A stretch of DNA of 64,000 bases, from assembly GCF_027557445.1 (NCBI RefSeq), contig NZ_CP106841.1:1908001-1972000 (forward strand), written 5' to 3'. Under the pieces are notes generated by a model that saw nothing but the letters and a program-made list of their open reading frames with translations, ran no database searches and was not told where the DNA came from. This stretch comes from Paenalcaligenes faecalis (GTDB lineage Bacteria; Pseudomonadota; Gammaproteobacteria; Burkholderiales; Burkholderiaceae_B). The translations under genes and the position numbers were made by a program. Shown one piece after another: positions 56,863-64,000 of this stretch (position 1 is its first letter; every line of letters starts with the position of its first letter).

Positions 56863-58092
56863 ATGTTAAATACGCTGTGGTTATTATTTTTTGTACTGGC
56901 TGCGGGCAGTAGTCTTTATCAATGGCTAGTGGTAGGGAATGCTCAAATTTTTGCCGAGATGGTGCAGTCATTGTTTGAAATGGCTGATCTTTCAGTACAT
57001 ATTATGATTGTGCTTTTTGGCACGCTTAGCCTCTGGCTAGGCTTTTTACAAATAGCCGAAAAAGCGGGTCTAATCGAAAAACTAGCAAAATGGCTCAGCC
57101 CTGTATTTAGTCGCCTAATGCCGGAGGTGCCTGCTGGACACCCTGCCCTGGGACTCATTACCTTAAATTTTGCAGCAAATGGCTTAGGCTTAGATAACGC
57201 GGCCACCCCTATTGGTCTGCGAGCCATGCGCGCTTTACAGGAATTAAATCCCAATCCAAAAACAGCCACCAATGCGCAAATATTATTTTTAGTATTAAAT
57301 ACGTCGGCCTTGTCACTCTTGCCGATCAGTATTTTCATGTACAGATTACAACAAGGTGCACCTGACCCAACGATGGTGTTTTTACCTATTTTACTGGCCA
57401 CCACCGCCTCCTCCGTTGCCGGTCTACTTGCCGTAGCCATCGTACAACGCATCCGTCTTTGGGACCCCATTTTATTGCTCTGGTTTGGTACGGCAATAGC
57501 ACTACTTGCCATTTTCATGGCCAGTTTAGCCACGTTAACCGCCAGTGCTCTGAATCACTTTTCATCACTTCTGGGTAATCTGAGCCTCTTAGCGGTGATC
57601 TTTCTTTTCTTATTTGTCGGTTGGCGTAAAAAGATTCCACTCTATGACAGTTTTATTGAGGGGGCCAAAGGAGGCTATGCCGTTGCCCGTGATTTATTGC
57701 CCTATTTATTGGCTATGCTCTGTGCCATTGGCTTATTACGCTCCTCTGGTGCACTAGAAATCGCCCTAAGTGGTATTCGTTGGGTGGTAGACAGTGCGGG
57801 CTGGGATAACCGTTTTGTGGATGCTCTACCTACGGCTCTGATGCGTCCTTTTTCTGGTGGCGCTGCCCGCGCGCTACTGATTGAGACAATGCAACATCAC
57901 GGAGTGGATAGCTTTGCTGCTTTATTAGCCGCTACCTTTCAAGGAAGTACCGAAACCACCTTTTATGTGTTGGCGGTTTACTTTGGTGCAGTTGGCATTC
58001 AACGAGCACGTCATGCTATTGGCTGCGCCCTAATAGCAGACGCCGCAGGCATGGCTGCGGCGATTGCAGTGAGCTATTGGTTTTATGGCTAA
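56863..58092 (+). CDS. SpmA-SpmB fusion membrane protein (nucleoside recognition domain)
   Basis: A 409-aa membrane protein in which the N-terminal half resembles spore maturation protein SpmA (FGTLSLWLGFLQIAEKAGLI, FAANGLGLDNAATPIGLRAM). The C-terminal half resembles SpmB (VARDLLPYLLAMLCAIGLLR, MRPFSGGAARALLIE, FQGSTETTFYVLAVYFGAVG). Each half carries a Gate/nucleoside-recognition repeat. In spore formers these are two proteins; the fused form occurs in non-sporulating bacteria, where the function is not known. About ten membrane segments are likely. It stands alone after a terminator and is convergent with rsmA. Confidence 0.85.
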   Translation: MLNTLWLLFFVLAAGSSLYQWLVVGNAQIFAEMVQSLFEMADLSVHIMIVLFGTLSLWLGFLQIAEKAGLIEKLAKWLSPVFSRLMPEVPAGHPALGLITLNFAANGLGLDNAATPIGLRAMRALQELNPNPKTATNAQILFLVLNTSALSLLPISIFMYRLQQGAPDPTMVFLPILLATTASSVAGLLAVAIVQRIRLWDPILLLWFGTAIALLAIFMASLATLTASALNHFSSLLGNLSLLAVIFLFLFVGWRKKIPLYDSFIEGAKGGYAVARDLLPYLLAMLCAIGLLRSSGALEIALSGIRWVVDSAGWDNRFVDALPTALMRPFSGGAARALLIETMQHHGVDSFAALLAATFQGSTETTFYVLAVYFGAVGIQRARHAIGCALIADAAGMAAAIAVSYWFYG

Positions 58093-58102
58093 AACCGACT
58101 GA

Positions 58103-58894
58103 CTATTTTTCTGTTTTTGCTAGCAGTGGCGTCAACATATCACTGAGGGCAATAAACTGCGATAGCCCAACGGCATCCGCCCTATCAGTAGGGGCAATGC
58201 CTACGGCATCCCAATCAATATGGTCTGCCCACTGAGCCAATACTCCGCGCAACATCTTACGGCGTTGGCTAAAGGCTTGGGCCACCACCTTTTCAAAGAC
58301 AGCGGCATCTTTAGCCTGTGGTCGATCTGCCTTTAAGGGGCGCATACGCACCACTGCAGATATAACCTTAGGGGCTGGCGTAAATGACTCCGGTGCAACA
58401 TCAAATAATTTGATGATGCGATAACGCGATTGCAACATCACTGACAGACGACCATATAACGGGTCGCCCGGTTTCGCTGCCATACGATCAATCACTTCTT
58501 TTTGCAGCATAAAGTGCTGATCAACAATTTGATCGGCATACTGCATCAGGTGAAACAGTAATGGACTAGAAATGTTGTAGGGTAAGTTACCTACAATACG
58601 CAGCCCATCACCGAACTGTGCAAAGTCCACCGTTAATACGTCAGCAGAAATAATAGTTAGTTTTTCTGCTGCATATTTTTTTTGTAAAAACTGAACCAGA
58701 TCACGGTCAATTTCAACGACGGTCAGCTGATCTACGGCTTGAAATAATGGCTGTGTTAACGCCGACATCCCAGGCCCAATCTCTATCAGCTTATCGGCTG
58801 ACTGTGGGTCAATAGCACGCACGATTTGGTGAATCACACCCTCATCGTGCAAGAAGTTTTGGCCAAAGCGCTTGCGCGCCTGATGTTGTTGCAT
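58103..58894 (-). CDS. rsmA: 16S rRNA dimethyladenosine transferase RsmA (KsgA)
   Basis: Dimethylates two adjacent adenosines near the 3' end of 16S rRNA. The 263-aa protein starts [20 protein letters not shown] and has SAM loop [16 protein letters not shown], acidic [14 protein letters not shown], catalytic [15 protein letters not shown] and [11 protein letters not shown] near the C-terminus. Normal length. It follows surA by seven bases; AGGA lies seven bases before the ATG. Confidence 0.97.
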   Translation of the reverse strand: MQQHQARKRFGQNFLHDEGVIHQIVRAIDPQSADKLIEIGPGMSALTQPLFQAVDQLTVVEIDRDLVQFLQKKYAAEKLTIISADVLTVDFAQFGDGLRIVGNLPYNISSPLLFHLMQYADQIVDQHFMLQKEVIDRMAAKPGDPLYGRLSVMLQSRYRIIKLFDVAPESFTPAPKVISAVVRMRPLKADRPQAKDAAVFEKVVAQAFSQRRKMLRGVLAQWADHIDWDAVGIAPTDRADAVGLSQFIALSDMLTPLLAKTEK

Positions 58895-58901
58895 GAAATT
58901 C

Positions 58902-60287
58902 CTATTTACGACGTCCAGAGCTGGACTCAGGATCTAAACGATTATCAATAAAAGCTTGGCTGCGGATTTGACTAAACCAATCGTCAAAGGCGGGCTCTAC
59001 CCGCTGATCATGTAAGACTTGGCGAGCCTGCATACGACGATATTCATTTCCTACGTTACGATCACGGCGTTCATCAACCCGAATAATATGCCAACCAAAC
59101 TGTGAACGCACCGGCTCACTAATTTGCCCTATGGTTAACGCATCCATGGCTTGCTCAAAGGCAGGAACTGTTTCACCTGGATGTAACCAACCTAAATCTC
59201 CCCCTTGAGGCGCACTCGCATCATCCGAGTAAGCTCGGGCTAACTCCTCAAAGTCCTCGCCATTGCGTAGACGGTCTGCCAATTGCTCAATCCGTTTTTG
59301 AGCCTGGGTATCAGAGGTAATTTGGTTAAATTTAATTAAAATATGGCGTGCATGCGTTTGAGTTACGATGAACTCTTGGTCGGCCGCATGAGCAGCCGTC
59401 TGCGCCTGTCCTCGATTCACTACTTTTAGAATATGAAAACCCGCACCACTACGAACTAAATCAGCCACCTGACCTTTAGACGTGCTTTGAATGGCTTTTG
59501 CGAATGCATCAGGCCAACCTTCTAAGGGTCTAGCACCCATGACCCCGCCCTGAAGTGCTTCAGAGCCATCCGATGAGGCGGCAGCTAAGCCTGCAAAATC
59601 AGCCCCTTGACGGGCTTGTTGCAGTAATGTCTCTGCTTTGCGACGTAGTTCGGCCTGTGTGGCGGAACTCGCCCCGTCTGGGACACGCACTAAAATTTGT
59701 GCTAATTCAAAAATCTCATTTATTTGAGGTGTTGTTTTGGTAGAGTCCGGATCGATACCTTGGCTTTTCAAAAAAGCATCAATTTCAGAATCAGAAATAC
59801 TAATACGTGGATCAATCACGCGCTGACGAATTTGATCCATCAAGACTTCTTGACGTAGGCCTTGTAAGTAACTGTCCCATGACAATCCGCCTTTTTCTAT
59901 CTCTTTGCGTAACTGAGCCACGGTAAGATTATTGCGTGATGCAATTACCTCAGCGGCTTCTTCTACATTCACGCTGTCAGCCGACAGACCCATTTGAGCC
60001 GCCTCTTGTTTGAGCAAGTGCTCATCGACTAAACGCTGTAATACCTGCTTTTGTAAAACAGCTTGATCGGGTACCGGAATTTTTTGGGCTGCCAAATTTT
60101 TACTGACCGCCTCTACCTCTCGTTGTACTGTCCTGAGAGTAATCACATCTTTATTCACAATCGCAGCAATACCATCAGCATGGTTTGGGGTAAAGCTATC
60201 GTTCTGTGCTTGCACTGTGCTTAAAAACGCCGCACCGGCCGTTGCCAATGCCAATATCAAATGGCGTGTTAACTGATGTACTTGCAT
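58902..60287 (-). CDS. surA: Periplasmic chaperone/prolyl isomerase SurA
   Basis: Chaperone for outer-membrane beta-barrels such as LptD, encoded just upstream. The 461-aa protein has a signal peptide (about 1-27, ending STVQA), the N-terminal chaperone domain ([20 protein letters not shown]) and two parvulin domains (about 188-292 and 307-412). The second is the better conserved: [28 protein letters not shown] and [15 protein letters not shown]. It begins directly after the lptD stop codon. Confidence 0.96.
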   Translation of the reverse strand: MQVHQLTRHLILALATAGAAFLSTVQAQNDSFTPNHADGIAAIVNKDVITLRTVQREVEAVSKNLAAQKIPVPDQAVLQKQVLQRLVDEHLLKQEAAQMGLSADSVNVEEAAEVIASRNNLTVAQLRKEIEKGGLSWDSYLQGLRQEVLMDQIRQRVIDPRISISDSEIDAFLKSQGIDPDSTKTTPQINEIFELAQILVRVPDGASSATQAELRRKAETLLQQARQGADFAGLAAASSDGSEALQGGVMGARPLEGWPDAFAKAIQSTSKGQVADLVRSGAGFHILKVVNRGQAQTAAHAADQEFIVTQTHARHILIKFNQITSDTQAQKRIEQLADRLRNGEDFEELARAYSDDASAPQGGDLGWLHPGETVPAFEQAMDALTIGQISEPVRSQFGWHIIRVDERRDRNVGNEYRRMQARQVLHDQRVEPAFDDWFSQIRSQAFIDNRLDPESSSGRRK

Positions 60288-62705
60288 TTACTCGTACCTC
60301 TCGAAAGTGGTTTTTTCTGGTATGGATGGATTCACGGACTCATAACCCACAATACGCTCACGCAATAAGCTCATTGGATCAGTACCCAAAGACCCTAAGC
60401 CAGATAGCTCTAATTGTAGGAAAACAGCGCTATTACTTTTTTGTGCGGAAACGGCGTAACGTTGTACCACAAAACGCCCAGTCCAGCAGCAATCACCTTT
60501 ATATTCAAAACCTAAAATGGTTTGTGTACTCCGTTTTTCTTGAAGGGAGTAATCCATCCGGCCTAAGGCATATACACGGTTCGTTAAGGGCCACTGAGTA
60601 GTTAGTGAAAGCTGTTCTTTAGTGCGGTCCTCATCATCACTGCTAAATTGATAACGAGGATTATCAAAGGCGCGCGGGTCACGCTCATAGCGGTAAGAGG
60701 CCGCAATAGTCGCCAAGCGTTTAGGACTCCAACGAACACCGGCACTCATTCGATTCCGATCACGTGTCTCTGGATTCAACTGAGCATCAAAGCGTACCGT
60801 GAAATCATCTGTTAATGCGGCTTGAGCGCCAAAAAGATAATCAGATCGGGTGCGCTCAGGCGGGTATTCGTGTGGTGCAAACGTGTGCAAGAAAACACGC
60901 TGGTGCTGAAAATGCAGTCGCTGTGCGACTTGTAGGCTTACGCGCTCAAAGCCCGTATCCGCGTCTAGCCAACGTGTTGTTAAACCCAACGTCAATTGAT
61001 TTGCATTTGCAATACGATCCCAACCACCACTATAGATATTCTCACTAAATGCTTGTGAGAAATTAAAGGTAGCAATACTTGTGTCTAGGTTAGGAATATC
61101 ATTTTGTTCACGATGAGGTACATATAAGTAGTACAACCTGGGTTCCAGAGTCTGTATAGAATCAATACCAAATAATGAGGTGTCTCTTTCAAATGTCATC
61201 CCAGCGTCTAATGAATACAGCGGGACTACGCGGCTGACATTGCGCTGTAGATTTCGTTGCGCAATATCGCTGACCGATTTCCAGTCCGTATCATAATGAC
61301 TAAGATGCAAGCCTAGTTTGGGAGTGATATACCAGGCAGGCCTAATTATGGGGTAGGCTAAGGTTGAATACGACGACACCCGTGTACTGTTTGGTGCTAA
61401 GCGTGTATTTCTGTACTGATCAAAAGCAGGTAAGCTGCCTTTGTAGTAAGGCATCACAAAGCGAGTCGCATAATTATGGGACTCTAGATCAAACCCATTC
61501 CAGTTATGACGCACACCATGCAGTTCGAACTGAGGTAAGCGATCATATTCAGGCCGTCTATACCAGGATTCTTCGTCCTGTAGGGTTTGGTATTTAGAAA
61601 CCGATAAGGCGGCATTAAAATATTTCGCCCCGCTCCAATAAAAACGTGCATCACTTAGCAGCTCATTGACAGAGGCTTGGTTTACACCAAATGTCGATAG
61701 GTCTCTAAAAAAGTTATCGTCAGATACCCGCCTATAGTTATACGCAAAACCTACCCCACCCCCTATAGACTGGTTATGTTCTGCGGATAAAGACCAGCGA
61801 TCTGTTTTTGTTTTTTTATCATTATTTAAATACGTGCCAACTAACTGCCCGTTATAACTATGCCCTAAATAACGGAATTCACCTTGCATTTGCAAACCAC
61901 GTTTGCTTAGATAGCGAGGCGTTAATGTCGCGTCGTAATTAGGGGCAATATTAAAATAGTACGGTACAGAAAACTCAAGACCCGAGTTGGATGAATACCC
62001 ATAAGCAGGCATTAAAAACCCACTTTTTCGTTCCTCACGTAGTGGGAACGTCAAATAAGGCGAATACAAAATGGGGACATTTTTAAAGTACAAAACACCG
62101 TGCTTAGCAACACCGGCATTTTTATCGTTGTACAAGTCCACCTGTGGTGCACGAATAAACCAAGACGGAGCTGGACAGGGGCAACCTGTATACTCAACGG
62201 TTTTCATCCGTAGATGATCTTTAGACATCATCTGTGCCTCTAGGGCATTGCCAGATCCTCCTGCCCCACCAAACATAAAAGTCGGCTGATCTATGTGTCC
62301 TGTTTCGCTATTGATGTTGTAATCAATAGTGTCACTACGGATAATTGAACCGTCACGGATTAGACTTCCTTTACCGCGAATTTTTAAATCACCACTATCT
62401 TGTTGATAGTTAATTTCATCGCCTTTGGCAACTGAGTCTATACGACGTACCTGGGCGTCACCGGTTAAGATAACCTGACCGTTTTCTGTGCGTTCTAAGT
62501 TATCCGCAGTAAAATAGACGGAAATATTGTCTTCAGCCACAGATTGCACGCGCAAATGTGACGCGGCCTTGAGCTGCGGCATACGTGGCTCAGAGGAAAA
62601 AGCAGTGTTTAAGGCAACATCTGTACCTAAACCCGCTAAAATTGTAAGGGCAGTCCAAACAGCTCGCACAACTATTGCGTCCTTTGAAAAAATTCGCCTA
62701 AACAC
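60288..62705 (-). CDS. lptD: LPS-assembly outer-membrane protein LptD
   Basis: Beta-barrel that inserts lipopolysaccharide in the outer leaflet, with the lipoprotein LptE. The 805-aa protein has a signal sequence, an OstA-like N-terminal domain (about 57-190; DNLERTENGQVILTGDAQVR) and a barrel rich in aromatic strand ends. Two cysteine pairs that could form the stabilising disulfides are visible: TGCPCPAP in the first part and GDCCWTGRF near the C-terminus. The GTG at 62705 is used; another GTG at 62669 (AAGGA upstream) also gives a signal peptide. lptD-surA-rsmA is a classical order. It is divergent from amgK. Confidence 0.95.
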   Translation of the reverse strand: MFRRIFSKDAIVVRAVWTALTILAGLGTDVALNTAFSSEPRMPQLKAASHLRVQSVAEDNISVYFTADNLERTENGQVILTGDAQVRRIDSVAKGDEINYQQDSGDLKIRGKGSLIRDGSIIRSDTIDYNINSETGHIDQPTFMFGGAGGSGNALEAQMMSKDHLRMKTVEYTGCPCPAPSWFIRAPQVDLYNDKNAGVAKHGVLYFKNVPILYSPYLTFPLREERKSGFLMPAYGYSSNSGLEFSVPYYFNIAPNYDATLTPRYLSKRGLQMQGEFRYLGHSYNGQLVGTYLNNDKKTKTDRWSLSAEHNQSIGGGVGFAYNYRRVSDDNFFRDLSTFGVNQASVNELLSDARFYWSGAKYFNAALSVSKYQTLQDEESWYRRPEYDRLPQFELHGVRHNWNGFDLESHNYATRFVMPYYKGSLPAFDQYRNTRLAPNSTRVSSYSTLAYPIIRPAWYITPKLGLHLSHYDTDWKSVSDIAQRNLQRNVSRVVPLYSLDAGMTFERDTSLFGIDSIQTLEPRLYYLYVPHREQNDIPNLDTSIATFNFSQAFSENIYSGGWDRIANANQLTLGLTTRWLDADTGFERVSLQVAQRLHFQHQRVFLHTFAPHEYPPERTRSDYLFGAQAALTDDFTVRFDAQLNPETRDRNRMSAGVRWSPKRLATIAASYRYERDPRAFDNPRYQFSSDDEDRTKEQLSLTTQWPLTNRVYALGRMDYSLQEKRSTQTILGFEYKGDCCWTGRFVVQRYAVSAQKSNSAVFLQLELSGLGSLGTDPMSLLRERIVGYESVNPSIPEKTTFERYE

Positions 62706-62740
62706 AAATCATCCGTATGATGCGTAGACAACAAATGGCT

Positions 62741-62746
62741 ATTATA
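62741..62746 (-). promoter_or_regulatory. -10 element of the lptD promoter
   Basis: A perfect TATAAT on the minus strand, 36 bases upstream of the GTG start. No good -35 and no sigma-E-like site are seen. Confidence 0.4.
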
Positions 62747-62807
62747 GAGAAGCCTAGCGCATCGCGGCACCTAAACGGTTAAATTTATTTGCTTTGAGTC
62801 CTTTTTT

Positions 62808-63842
62808 ATGCAAGATACTGCAGCACAACGTCAACAATCTTTGATGAATTGGCTTAAATCTATTGCCGAATCATTTCAACTTGACCTAGAAACACTACAT
62901 AGCGCATCCAGTGATGCCAGCTTTAGACGTTATTATCGTCTACAAGCCGGAGTCCACACCCGTATTGTGATGGATGCTCCTCCTAGCCATGAAAACAACG
63001 AGGCTTTTGTGGATGTGCAAGCCCGTCTGGCTCAGGTCGGTGCTAAAGTGCCTGAAATTTTAGCTTATGATGCCGAACATGGTTTTATGTTGCTTAGCGA
63101 TTTAGGCACAGAGAATTTTTATCATGCATTACAAACCACCACCGACCCCGCTATAGTACAAGCCATGTACCGTTTAGCAATCCAAGAGCTTGTTCGTATG
63201 CAACAGGCAGACACAACCGACCTGCCTGTCTATGACGCTGCACGGATGCTAGACGAATTACAGCTATTCGAGGAATGGTACATCAAGCAATACTGTAAAA
63301 CAGAACTTACTGAGACTGAAAAGAAAAACCTCAGCCAGCTTTTTGAAACCTTAGTCGCGGATAACGTACGACACGGTCAGGTGCTGGTACATCGTGATTT
63401 TCATTCACCAAACATCATGATGCCTACTGATTCTGCATTACAGCCAGGCCTCATTGATTTCCAAGATGCCGTCGTTGGCCCGATCACCTATGACTTGGCT
63501 TCTATGGTGATGGATGCGCGCTACACATGGGACGAAGATCAACAAATCGATTGGGCTATCCGATACTGGCAAGCCGCGCACCTGGCTGGCTTAGACATTG
63601 ATACCGACTTTGCTGAATTTCATCGTGCCTACGAGTGGATGAGCGTACAGCGTAACTTACGCATACTAGGGGTATTTAGCCGTTTATCTATACGTGATGG
63701 TAAGCATCACTATTTAGACCACATGCCACGAGTAAACCAGTATTTACGCCAAGTGGTCGTGCGCTACGAGGAATTTAACCCATTACGCCGATTATTTGAT
63801 CGTTTAGAAAATAAACAAACCGTATTAGGGATGACGATTTAA
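62808..63842 (+). CDS. amgK: N-acetylmuramate/N-acetylglucosamine kinase AmgK
   Basis: Anomeric sugar kinase of the MurU peptidoglycan-recycling route, which feeds UDP-MurNAc while bypassing MurA, the fosfomycin target. The 344-aa aminoglycoside-phosphotransferase-like kinase has SSDASFRRYYRLQAG near the N-terminus, MLLSDLGTENFYHAL, the catalytic loop VLVHRDFHSPNIMM and the metal-binding GLIDFQDAVVGPITYDLASM. The next gene is murU with a one-base overlap, which supports the assignment. It is divergent from lptD; no Shine-Dalgarno sequence is seen before the ATG. Confidence 0.92.
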   Translation: MQDTAAQRQQSLMNWLKSIAESFQLDLETLHSASSDASFRRYYRLQAGVHTRIVMDAPPSHENNEAFVDVQARLAQVGAKVPEILAYDAEHGFMLLSDLGTENFYHALQTTTDPAIVQAMYRLAIQELVRMQQADTTDLPVYDAARMLDELQLFEEWYIKQYCKTELTETEKKNLSQLFETLVADNVRHGQVLVHRDFHSPNIMMPTDSALQPGLIDFQDAVVGPITYDLASMVMDARYTWDEDQQIDWAIRYWQAAHLAGLDIDTDFAEFHRAYEWMSVQRNLRILGVFSRLSIRDGKHHYLDHMPRVNQYLRQVVVRYEEFNPLRRLFDRLENKQTVLGMTI

Positions 63843-64000
63843 TGAGTTTACGCGCCATGATTTTAGCTGCCGGCAGGGGATCTCGTATGCGCCCCTTAAC
63901 CGATCACACGCCCAAGCCCTTATTAAAAATTGGCAATAAGGCATTGATCGAATGGCATATTGATCGTCTTGTTAACGCGGGTATTACCCAGCTGGTTATC
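63842..64000 (+). CDS. murU: N-acetylmuramate-1-phosphate uridylyltransferase MurU (partial)
   Basis: Only the first 53 codons are in the window. The protein begins SLRAMILAAGRGSRMRPLTD followed by HTPKPLLKIGNKALIEWHI, the nucleotidyltransferase signature of sugar-phosphate uridylyltransferases. Coupling to amgK (the ATG overlaps its TAA stop) identifies it as MurU, which turns MurNAc-1-phosphate into UDP-MurNAc. The rest lies beyond the right edge. Confidence 0.9.
   Translation, partial: MSLRAMILAAGRGSRMRPLTDHTPKPLLKIGNKALIEWHIDRLVNAGITQLVI

Noticed and set aside
62706-62807. Sigma-E promoter before lptD
   Set aside because: No GGAACTT/TCTGA-like pair was found; only a sigma-70-like TATAAT is visible.
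1-64000. CRISPR array, insertion sequence, prophage or integron
   Set aside because: I saw no regularly spaced repeats, transposase, integrase other than the housekeeping XerD, or terminal repeats anywhere in the window.

Overview
The window is a continuous piece of bacterial chromosome, almost fully coding, with about 57 protein genes, one tRNA and the 4.5S signal-recognition-particle RNA. Gene content and order (glmM-folP-ftsH-rlmE//yhbY-greA, carA-carB, ffs-dnaX-ebfC-recR, purM//HAD-pcnB-folK, surA-rsmA, lptD//amgK-murU) point to a betaproteobacterium of the Burkholderiales, most likely a moderate-GC member of the Alcaligenaceae. This is a judgement from gene order and protein resemblance; no database was searched. 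I see no insertion sequence, prophage, integron or CRISPR array, and base composition looks even. No gene-free gap exceeds 300 bases.

Layout. 1-8.8 kb is a phosphate block: the high-affinity phosphate transporter pstS-C-A-B, polyphosphate kinase ppk and exopolyphosphatase ppx. Pho-box-like promoters precede both pstS and ppk. An OlsB-like N-acyltransferase (ornithine-lipid type) follows, with an unusual hairpin over its start codon. 8.8-14.7 kb holds glmM, folP, ftsH, rlmE, yhbY and greA. 14.9-18.2 kb holds a uracil permease, a histidine phosphatase and a PcfJ-domain protein of unknown function. 18.2-27 kb holds carA/carB, transaldolase, recR, ebfC, dnaX and the SRP RNA. 27-33 kb holds an AddA/AddB-like helicase-nuclease pair. 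33-36.3 kb is the molybdate block (modE, modC-modB-modA) with a ModE-operator-like site shared with divergent xerD.

36-44 kb holds xerD, ybaK, a GlcG-family gene, tRNA-Arg(CCU), tsaE, amiC, dedA, mutL and miaA. 44-51 kb holds purM, a HAD phosphatase, pcnB, folK, phaB, class I fumarase and a crotonase. 51.3-58.1 kb holds a tightly coupled glyQ-glyS-gmhB-plsC-ygjP run, then gloA and a SpmA-SpmB fusion. 58.1-64 kb is an envelope block: rsmA-surA-lptD facing amgK-murU (peptidoglycan recycling), the last gene cut by the window edge.

No obviously new multi-gene system is present. The most interesting signals are local: (1) a slippery heptamer followed by a 10-bp stem inside dnaX, with a stop four codons later in the -1 frame, predicting a gamma-like short product; (2) a perfect 14-bp inverted repeat that would bury the olsB start codon in a stem; (3) an AddB-like nuclease that appears to have lost three of the four usual iron-sulphur cysteine positions; (4) a chromosomal PcfJ-domain protein of unknown role; (5) a Mo-box between modA and xerD.
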